Origin: Bromus sterilis
Lineage: Eukaryota; Streptophyta; Magnoliopsida; Poales; Poaceae
Reading direction: 5' to 3'
NCBI GenBank assembly: GCA_950022295.1
Contig: OX465598.1
Location: 120,387,001 to 120,451,000, forward strand
Length of the DNA: 64,000 nt
Of the stretch, positions 55,638 to 64,000 are shown piece by piece. The notes under the pieces are model-generated. The model ran no database searches and was not told where the DNA came from. It was given only the letters and a program-made list of their open reading frames with translations. Made by a program: the position numbers and the translations under genes. Position 1 is the first letter of the stretch. Every line of letters starts with the position of its first letter.

Positions 55638-58464
55638 TCCTGCTAATCCTCGAGTAGGTAAATGATAACAGGTATAATTTCTGTGGTGACATGCTAGCAA
55701 CCATATAAGAACTTTGAAAAGTAAAGTAATCAAGGTATGTAATTTAATTCAAGTCATAACATGCAAGAGTCTATATTAGCATTGAACAAGCAACGAAAGA
55801 ACATTAGGTGCAAGAGATCTTGCTGTCCGTGACTCGAATGTCTCCAAATGGTGTTTGCGTGCAAGAAGGGGGATAGGGAATACGAGAAAAAAGTATTTTT
55901 GTTGAGAAATCAATCTACTAAAGTTTCACACTTGGTATTCTTTGGAATCTTATCTTGACTCGTCCCCAGACCACTAGCCAGGTACAAGTCAATTTGATCC
56001 ATTCCTTTTCGATATTTTGAGCACTCATGCAATGGATGAGCGTAAGCACAAAAGTTGACACTTAGGATGGCAAAGATAGAATATGGTCTAGGAGGAAGAC
56101 AAAAAGGTGAGAAAGTCTCACATCAATGAGGACAATCATAAGCGAGAAGGCCAAATGATAGGTATGATGTGAGGAGTAGGGATTGCCATGCAACGGATGC
56201 ACATATGAGCTGAAAAGCTCTCCAATGGAACTAGTGGGGGTGCATCTAACTTGCTCGCTCATGAATACCTAGAGCTCTTTTGAGGAGGCTCATCCTTCGA
56301 ATATACAAGCCAAGTTCTATAGTGTGAAGGTCCCGACATATCTATATGCATGATCATCTCTATGGAGTACAGGGATATAGAGTGAGTACTAGTGTGGATC
56401 TTTCAAAAGGATAGTAGTGTTGCCCCTTTCTCTCTTTTTATTTTCTTTTTCTCTTTTTTCTACTTTTTGTATTTTTTTTGTGGCCTCAATGGCTCTTTCT
56501 ATTTAACTCTCATTTGTGATCTTTGGGATCTTTTATTTTGTCCACTTTGGGATCTTTTATTTTGTCCACTTTGGGATCTTTTCCTCACTTAAGGGCAACG
56601 ATCTAGTTTACAAGAGGGTATAGAAGATCTTTCACACTTTACAGGGTACTCAAATCATAAAGAAGATGTAGCTATCATGATGTATGCAATGTATGTCGCT
56701 GCCAGTGTAGCAGGAACATGTATGACATGAAGATCAAGTCATGAAGAGGTGGATGTTGCATGGCAATATATCTCGGAAAGGCTATGGAAATGCCTTGATA
56801 GGTAGGTATGGTGGCTGTTTTGAGGAAAGATATAAGCAGGTTTATGATGACAAAGCGTATCATGCCAAGGGTTGGGATGTACCGGCGAAGGTGGACGCCA
56901 ACTCTCGGAGTGAGAACAAGGCAATGCGCGGCGCAGGAGATGCTAGCAAATATGAGGAGGTTGAAGCGTCAACTTTCAATACTTAGATTAGTCCGAAGAA
57001 CTCATGCACTTATTATCGGTAACTCTCAATCTAATAAGGATGTTCACAAAGAGACAAGTACCCCGAGGAGGAGTGTATGGGGGTTTGGTTATCCTTGCGC
57101 ATCCTCGACTCATGGTACGTGAGTGTACTCTAATATTCGATCCCTCCAAAGATTAGCGATCCATCTAGTAGCTAGAGTTCTCAACTAGTTTTGTAGGTTT
57201 TGAAAACAAACACGGATTTCCCAAAATACGACACCTATCACTAATAGGCTAGAGCTCTTGACACCAAAAGTTCAAAGATTACTCACATCAATACCTCAAA
57301 ACTATTGCAAGTTACTACTAAAATTAAATAGCAACCTCAATTACCTACTCTCAAGACAAGACATAACTAAGTGCAACAACCAACTCTCTTAACAAGATAA
57401 ACATGAAAACTAAAGAGAGTTCCAGCAACAAACTAAACAAAAGCCAAGGCTCTTGCGAAAGACAAACTAAAACTAAAACTAAACATGGCAGTAGCTACGA
57501 AAAGATAAAGAACACACAACAGTAAAAAGATAGGCATGAAGAATCCTATGATGTGTTCTAGATTTTGAAAGTGGAGCGTGTTTCTCTTCCACAAAAATTA
57601 AGACGAGGTCTAACTTGTTATGAACAGCAAGCAAGCTAAATAAAACTAAAAATAAAACCTCAGAGCGAGACGCTCCAAGCATAGCACATAACGCATGAAG
57701 TGATAAAAATATAGTGAGACGAAGGACGAACTGATGATTGTTGATGGAGAAGGGATGCACGGGGGCATCCCCAAGCTTAGACGCTTGAGTCTCCTTGAAT
57801 ATTTGTTGGGGATGCATGGGGGCATCCCCAAGCTTGAGTGCTTGACACTCTCGAATCTTCTTTCATCATCTTCCATCGCACACTTGAAAACTCCCTTCAT
57901 ACATAACTCATCATAAGCTGATTAGAGAGGTTAGTACGCTTAATAAATATATTTTTCCCACTGGATATAAAGATACCCTTGAAGAGCTACTGTTTATCAA
58001 GATTTCCAAAAAGTTTTTGCATAGAAAAAGCAAGCTTAAGGTTTGCAAAAGTTAGGAGAGACAAAACGTGGCAGAATCTGCGAAAAACAGAACAACAGGT
58101 ATTAAAGAATTTTTTAGGGGTACTTCTGCAACTCAAATCAAAAAACTTAGAACATACGAAAGTTCCGGGATTGTATGGATCATGCTGTGTAAAAAAATCA
58201 GCTCAAAAAGATTAATTGGTGATTTGATCTGATTTTTCCCGTCACGAGGACATAATCTGTTTTCTGGACAGCATGTCACAACTTTCACTTCCCTTGTCAT
58301 AAGAGACTATAACTTGGCACAAAGCTTGAAAGTAAAGATACAATGATGTTGCTACAGTATTAAAAATCATCAAGACCACTAAAAATAGAAGAGAAAACAT
58401 CTTGGGTTGCCTCCCAACAAGCGCTCTTTTACGCCTTTAAGCTAGGCATAAGGCAAAAGAAGAA
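55638..58464 (-). other. Ath-E 3' untranslated region
   Basis: Non-coding and closely similar to 2951-4757 of Ath-A in its right two thirds. It contains three tandem copies of a 27-base unit TTTGGGATCTTTTATTTTGTCCAC (56517-56583) and the duplicated GGGGATGC hairpin (57748-57840). Confidence 0.85.
56517..56583. repeat. 27-base tandem repeat, about 2.5 copies
   Basis: Unit GGGATCTTTTATTTTGTCCACTTT. Ath-D has a related but shorter array inverted at 50845-50890, so the array varies in copy number between family members. Confidence 0.85.
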
Positions 58465-59305
58465 TCAAAGGTCTCTAAGATCGTCGGAATCGTAAAAACC
58501 TTCAAATTGATTTTCAATAAGCTCATTCTTCTTCTTCCTGGGAAAGAGGTACTTACCTTTCGCCTTACCGCGTAAGCGTATGAACCCGTTACCAATATCA
58601 ATGAAGCCTTTCATGGCTCGGAGGAAATTCCTTCCAAGCACAATGTTGCTTTGGTTTGGCTCCATGACGAAGAAATCCATCGGTGCAATCCTATGAAGGA
58701 ATGTAACTTGGACTTCTTTCACCTTTCCTTTAACCTCTGAAATATCTCCATTAGCATGTTCATGATAAGATGACAATTTATCCATATCTAGTTTCAAAGA
58801 ATCATAAACTAATTTTGGCATAGTAGAAACCATGGATCCAATGTCACAAAAAGCAAGGAAGCATTGGTTAGAGATGCTAATCCTAACAAAGGGCTCCCAA
58901 TCATCATCTATCTCCAACATTTATTTCTTATTGGACTTAAGTTTATCTACTTCCCTCAAATCTAGAGCATCCATCCTCTTTTCAATAGTGGCAAGTCTAT
59001 CTATAACAGTATCAATACTACGATCATAAACAAAATAACTAGATAGACTATGCAAAATATCAAGGGCTCTAGCTTCATCACACTCTAAAAAGTCTCCTTC
59101 AGCTATAATATCAAGAGATGTTTACACCACTTCAAAAAAGACCATGGTATTAATTCCTAAGCACAATTTTTATAGGTATCCAAGGCATAATTCTTTTGTG
59201 TGCTTCAGAAATTCTGTCCCATGCCTTCTTAATATTTTCTCTATCCCTTTTACGGAAATCGAGAACTTCCGATTCCCACAAAGCACCAAGTCCTAACATG
59301 TTCAT
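58465..59305 (-). pseudogene. Ath-E gag (C-terminal type) and protease
   Basis: Minus strand. It starts MNMLGLGALWESEVLDFRKR at 59305 and reads NIKKAWDRISEAHKRIMPW and IKIVLRN, then a stop. A second frame continues with DIIAEGDFLECDEARALDIL and IDRLATIEKRMDALDLREVD up to another stop near 58921. The protease follows from 58920: FLAFCDIGSMVSTMPKLVYD and NIVLGRNFLRAMKGFIDIG. These blocks match the general Athila gag-pro type (ALWESEALD, GDFLECDE, SVCTMPKSVYD, as remembered), not the gag-pro of Ath-A, -B and -D. The N-terminal gag core is absent, so the frame is short. Confidence 0.85.
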
Positions 59306-59455
59306 CTAAACAAGGAAGACTACCAACAGCAAGATAAATAAAAATTTTGTGATTTTCGATATAAGACACAAAGATAAAAACAGAAAGGTAAACTAACAAG
59401 ACTAAAAAATAAGGTAAAAGATAGTGGGCAACTCCCCTATCTTATCACTCGGAGT

Positions 59456-59472
59456 CCCCGGCAATGGCGCCG
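59456..59472 (-). other. Primer binding site, tRNA-Asp type (Ath-E)
   Basis: Minus strand CGGCGCCATTGCCGGGG, the tRNA-Asp complement with two mismatches, 10 bases from the LTR end. Confidence 0.8.
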
Positions 59473-59482
59473 GAAATTTTCT

Positions 59483-61156
59483 TGATGGCGTGGAAGTGGT
59501 AATGGCTTCTCGCCCTTCGTTGGTTACCCCAAGTGGAAGGTGAGATGTAGGATAGCAGCAAATTTCCCCTATGTAGAGGATAGGTTTAGTCTCCCGTAGG
59601 ACTCCAGCAATGATAAGTAGGTGGCAAGAAAACAATGGCACCATTTACGACAAACGTTGCTTCCTTGACCTGGACATGCACACAATACAATTAACTTTGC
59701 TCCCAACGAAGTTCAGAGAGGTTGTCAATCTCTCCGGTCTTGTTGATTACAAAGGATCAAACACACAAGGGATAATGATAATGATAATAGCAACTGAAAG
59801 TAAATGCGAGAAAAATAAATAAGCTTGTAAATAGTGATGAGAATATGGACCGGGGTCTTGTGATGTTCACTAGTGATGTCTCTCTCAAAAGACGATAAAA
59901 CTGCTATGCGAGGTAAACAATTTACAGATGGGCACATGACAGGATTATAAACGCATCGCAATGCTAACTATGCTACAAAAGAAAGGAAGAGGCTCATAAG
60001 CATGGGCAATACGCAAAAATAAGTAGACCGAAATCCATCTGCATCTACTACTAATCATCCACCTTGAGATATCTATCTAGAACATCTCGCTGGTATTAAG
60101 TTGCGACCCCACCCAAAGTGTAAACCCAAAGCAACAGACAACTGCATTAAAAAGAACTTTGTGTAAAGTAAACAATCCTTGCAACCGCGGTTACAAGCAC
60201 CGTTGTTTTCCCCCTTGTAGCCACAGCACATCCCCTAGACTCATGTTTCTGTCACTCAAGCCTGTCATCAGGGGGCATGTACCCACAATCGAGCATAACG
60301 TTCCCTCTTGGAGTCACTACCTACTACTTGGCCAAAGCAATAAACAGCAATGGAGAACATGCAAGAATTACTTAGGAACAAAAATATAAGAGATAAAAAC
60401 CAAATATATTACTCTATCACGATCTGAACATAAACTCATAATCCATCGGATCCCATCAAACTCAGCATAGCAACAGCAGAAGAATTACATATGTGCCTCG
60501 ATCATGTAGGGCATCTCACGAGGTCTAAACCATGAAGAACAAACAGGGGAGGCGAACATAACATAGCTACTGATCACGGACCCAAGGTCCAAGGTAGACT
60601 ACTCACGGCACATCCGGGAAGCGTCCATGGTGGAGGGGAAGCTCCTGGAGGTCGATCCTCCCTCCGGCAGGGTGCCGGGAAGGGTCCTGACGGTGCTCCC
60701 AATCTAGGAAGCGCGGCGGCGGCGGAATAGAGGCAAGATTGCGAAATAGGGTTCTGTATTCGGAAGTTTCCCGTGACGGAGAATAAATAGGCAAAGGGGC
60801 AGCAAGGGGGGAACCAGGGGTCCAGGCGCCCCCCCTGGCGCGGCCAAGTCCTTGGCCGCGCCAGGTGGCCTCCTAGGCTCCTGGTGGTGGCCCCCTGGCC
60901 CTTCTTCGAGGTTCTGGAGGCTTACGACACGCTGATTTTTTATCTGATTTTTCCCGGATTTTTGGAGCACTTTTTATATGGGGAAAAACTGAAAGAGAAA
61001 AATAGCAGAAAACAGGAACTGGCACTGGGGTGCACTGAGTTAGTAGGTTAGTCCAAATATGATCAAAAATGTATGAAAGTGTATCTAGATTATAGCAATA
61101 TCACACAAAACATGCATGGAGCGAGCAGAAATTATCGATACGTTTGGGACGTATCA
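59483..61156 (-). repeat. Ath-E 5' LTR
   Basis: 1674 bases, TGATGGCGTGG to GGGACGTATCA, a close match to 53938-55620. The TATA-like CCTATTTATTC (minus) is near 60780-60792. MDASRMCRE frame at 60599-60628. Confidence 0.95.
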
Positions 61157-61161
61157 TCAAG

Positions 61162-62111
61162 GCACATAAGTAATTCTTTATGCTATTGCTATGTTGAGTT
61201 TGCTGAGATCTGATGGATTATGAGACTATGTTCAGATTGTGATGAGTAATATATTTGGTTCTTCTCCTTTTATATTTGTGTTCAGACTATGTTGTTTATT
61301 GCTTTGGCCCAGTAGTAGGTAGTAACTCCAAGAGGGAGTGTTATGCATGCTTGTGGGTTAATGCCCCCTGATGACTAGCTTGAGTGACAGAAACATGAGT
61401 CTAGGGGATGTGTTGTTGCCACAAGGGGAAAACAACGGTGCTTGTAACCGCGGTTGCAAGGATTGTTTACTTTACGCAAAGTTCTTTTAATGCGGTTGGT
61501 TGTTGCTTTGGGTTTACACTTTGGGTGGGGCTCGCAACTTAATACCAGCGAGATGTTATGGATAGATATCTCAAGGTTGATGATTAGTAGTAGATGCAGA
61601 CGGATTTCGGTCTACTTATCTTGGTGTACTGCCCATGCTTTTGAGCCTCTTCCTTTCTTTTGTAGCATAGTTAGCATTGCGGTGCGTTTTTAATCCTGTC
61701 AATTGCCCAGCTGTAGTTTGTTTACCTCACATAGTTGTTTATTGTTATTCGGGAGAGAGACATCACTAGTGAACTTCATGGGACCCCGATCCATATTTCC
61801 ACCACTGTTAGACCCTCAATTTAACTGCAGTTATCTTTATCTCTTGCGTTTGATCATTTGTAAACGGCAAGGCTGGAGAGATTGACAACCTCTCTGTACT
61901 CGTTGGGAGCAAAGTTATTTGTATCTGTCTGTAAGTCCAGGCTAAGAAAGTGATTTTCAACGGCGCATCACTTGCCGAACCACCTACTTGTCGTTGTTGG
62001 AGTCCTACGGGAGACAAACCTTGGTATCTTTGCCAAGGGAAATTGCCACTATGCTACATCTCAACCTTCCAATTGGGGTAGCCAACGAGGGGCACTACAC
62101 GCCTTCCATCA
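61162..62111 (+). repeat. Ath-D 3' LTR, right part
   Basis: Resumes after Ath-E at GCACATAAG and ends CTTCCATCA at 62111. Compared with the 5' LTR it lacks about 25 bases near 61280. Confidence 0.93.
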
Positions 62112-62116
62112 AAGGC

Positions 62117-62197
62117 TCACATCAATGAGGACAATCATAGGCGAGAGAAAGCCAAATGATAGATATGATGTGAGGAGTAGGGCTTGCCATGCAACGG
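62117..62197 (-). mobile_element. Ath-C 3' tail, second piece
   Basis: TCACATCAATGAGGACAATC continues Ath-C exactly where 45114 left off, as the uninterrupted copy in Ath-E (near 56110-56200) shows. It is cut again by Ath-F at 62198. Confidence 0.88.
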
Positions 62198-63919
62198 TGA
62201 TGGCGTGGAAGTGATAATGGATTCTCGCCCTTCGTTGGTTACCCCAAGTGGAAGGTGAGATGTAGGATAGCAGCAAATTTCCCTTGGTGAAGATGCCAAG
62301 GTTGAGTATCGAACCATTAGGACTCCGAAAGTGATAAGTAGGTGGCAAAGCGAGCAACGCGCCGTTTGAGATATTGCTCTATTAACCTGGACCTGCACAC
62401 GACACAAATAACTTTGCTCCCAACAAAGTTCAGAGAGGTTGTAAATATCTCCGGCCTTGTTGTTTACAAAGGATCAAACGCAAGGGATAATGATAATGGT
62501 GATAGCAGCTAGAAAGTAAAAGCAGAAAATAAATGAGCGTGTAAAAAGTGATGAGGATATGGACCAGGGTCTCGTGATGTTCAGTAGTGATGTCTCTCTC
62601 CCAAAAGACGATAAAACATCTATGCGAGGTAAACAAATCACAGCTAGGCAATTGACAGGATTGAAAACGCACCGCAATGCTAACTATGCTACAAATAAAG
62701 GACGAGGCTCAAAAGCATGGGCGGTACGCCAAAATAAGTAGACCAAAATCCAACTGCATCTACTACTAATCATCCACCTTGAGATATCTATCCAGAACAT
62801 CTCGCTGGTATTAAGTTGCGAGCCCCACCCAAAGTGTAAACCCAAATCAACAGACAACTTCATTAAAAGAACTTTGCGTAAAGTAAACAATCCTTGCAAC
62901 CGCGGTTACAAGCACCGTTGTTTTCCCCCTTGTGGCAACAGCACATCCCCTAGACTCGTGTTTCTATCACTCAAGCTAGTCATCAGGGGGCATGAACCCA
63001 CAATCGAGCATAACGTTCCCTCTTGGAATCAGTACCTACTACTTGGACAAAGCAATAAACACAAACGGAGAACATGCAAGAATTACTCAAGAACATAAAT
63101 ATAAAAGATAAGAACCAAATATATTACTCAATCACAAACTGAACATAGTCTCATAATCCATCAGATCCCAGCAAACTCAGAATAGCAACAGCATAAAATT
63201 ACATATGTGCCTCGATCATGTAGGGCAGCTCACGAGGTCTAATCCATGAAGAACAAAGAGGGGAGGAGAACATCACATAGCTACTGGTCACGGACCCATG
63301 GTCCAAGGTAGAATACTCATCGATCATCCGGTAAGCGTCCATGGTGGAGAGGAAGCTCCCGGAGGTCAATCCTCCCTCCGGCAGGGTGCCGGGAAGAGGT
63401 CTGCTAGCGCTCCCGATCTTGGAAGCGCGGCGGCGGAGGAACAGAGGCGAGATCGCGAAAAAGGGTTCTGTCTTCAGATGAATCTCGTCACGGAGAATAA
63501 ATAGGCGAATGGTCAGCCAGGAGGGCCACCAGGTGTCCAGGCGTGCGGCCAAGCCCTAGGCCGCGCCACCAGGGCGCCGGACACCTGGTGGTGGCCCTCT
63601 AGCCCCACCCAGGTGATTCCGGAAGGTTCTTCTGCGCCGATTTTTTTATCTGATTTTTCCCGAATTTTTGGAGCACTTTTAATATGGGGGAAACCTTAAA
63701 TAGAAAAATAGCAGAAAACAGGAACTGGCACTGTGGTGCACTGCGTTGATAAGTTAGTCCAAATATGATCAAAATTGTATGAAAGTGTATCTAGATCAGA
63801 GAAATATCACACAAAACATGCATGGAGCAAGCAGAAATTATAGATACGTTTGGGACGTATCAACATCCCAAAGCTTAATTCCTGCTCGTCCTCGAGTAGG
63901 TAAATGATAACAAGCATAA
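62198..63919 (-). mobile_element. Ath-F: 3' LTR and start of 3' tail
   Basis: LTR 62198-63862 (TGATGGCGTGG to GGGACGTATCA), followed by the polypurine tract (minus AATTAAGCTTTGGGATGT) and a few dozen bases of 3' tail. It is therefore a minus-strand element whose body extends right, interrupted by Y at 63920. AACGG (62193-62197) would be its left target duplication. Its nine-codon frame is degraded (MDAYRMIDE). Confidence 0.9.
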
Positions 63920-64000
63920 TGTCGGGACCCGGGGTTAGCGTATGTAATTCCAGTCACGATACAATCACATGGAGAGCCGAGAACCGTACCCACTTGTCTA
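63920..64000. mobile_element. Y: left tip of another LTR element
   Basis: The Ath-F tail breaks off at 63919 and TGTCGGGACCCGGGG begins, a typical LTR start. Only 81 bases are in the window, so family and orientation cannot be given. Confidence 0.55.

Larger units (their letters stand above)
53938..61156 (-). mobile_element. Ath-E: short Athila-type element with a different gag-pro
   Basis: 7219 bases with LTRs at 53938-55620 and 59483-61156 and a perfect TCAAG duplication (53933-53937 and 61157-61161). It sits in the 3' LTR of Ath-D. LTRs and 3' untranslated region are close to Ath-A, but the coding part is only about 0.85 kb and encodes a different gag-pro. No polymerase. Confidence 0.95.
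45120..62111 (+). mobile_element. Ath-D: complete Athila-type gag-pro element with nested insertions
   Basis: Bounded by AAGGC duplications. 5' LTR 45120-46768, primer site 46779-46795, gag-pro 46936-49010, 3' untranslated region 49011-53286 (holding a solo LTR), polypurine tract, and a 3' LTR split by Ath-E into 53287-53937 and 61162-62111. Without the insertions it is about 8.3 kb. No polymerase is present although both ends are, so lack of pol is the element's design and not a truncation. Confidence 0.95.

Noticed and set aside
1..64000. Endogenous pararetrovirus or host genes
   Set aside because: No movement protein, coat protein or caulimovirus-type polymerase motif was found, and all coding traces belong to LTR elements or the CACTA transposon.

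Overview
The window looks like intergenic DNA from a large grass genome, most likely the tribe Triticeae (wheat, Aegilops, barley, rye). This rests on recognising LTRs of BARE/Angela-like copia elements, Athila-lineage gypsy elements whose LTRs begin TGATACGTCC, a TNP2-type CACTA transposon and a Stowaway MITE. No host gene, rRNA or functional tRNA gene was found. Almost every base can be assigned to transposable elements nested inside each other. All long reading frames are decayed element genes.

Element names used below: X (1-2950) right end of an unclassified LTR element; Ath-A (2951-8569), minus Athila-type element carrying only gag-pro; CAC (8570-11922), right part of a CACTA transposon; T, a minus LTR element with LTRs at 11923-13124 and about 41446-43599 and interior pieces at 32994-35434 and 36478-37683; G (13133-32988), a minus Tat-like gypsy element with a tRNA-Lys primer site and an antisense B3-domain gene; K (18228-28252), a minus copia element inside G; a solo LTR (22486-24180) inside K; a solo Athila LTR (35435-36477) inside T; Ath-B (37684-41445), plus, truncated; Ath-C (43600-45119 and 62117-62197), minus, fragmentary; Ath-D (45120-62111), plus, containing a solo LTR (50969-52466) and Ath-E (53938-61156, minus); Ath-F (62198-63919), minus; Y (63920-64000), left tip of another LTR element.

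Target-site duplications (TSDs) read directly from the sequence fix the nesting: CTACC for G, GCCGG for K, CAAAT for the solo LTR in K, GCAAT for the solo Athila LTR, AAGGC for Ath-D, TCAAG for Ath-E, TA for the MITE. One chain is five levels deep: Ath-C, T, G, K, solo LTR. LTR divergence counted by eye agrees with the order: about 4% for G and about 1% for K, which sits inside G.

Most elements here look non-autonomous. The Athila group carries gag and protease but no polymerase, and the LTR family is joined to at least two unrelated-looking gag-pro cassettes. K has near-identical LTRs but a long-dead polymerase. G has lost the start of its reverse transcriptase. The most unusual item is a small gene running opposite to the G polyprotein. 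It encodes an Arg-Gly-rich N-terminus, a B3-like DNA-binding domain and an acidic tail, and it has its own TATA box.
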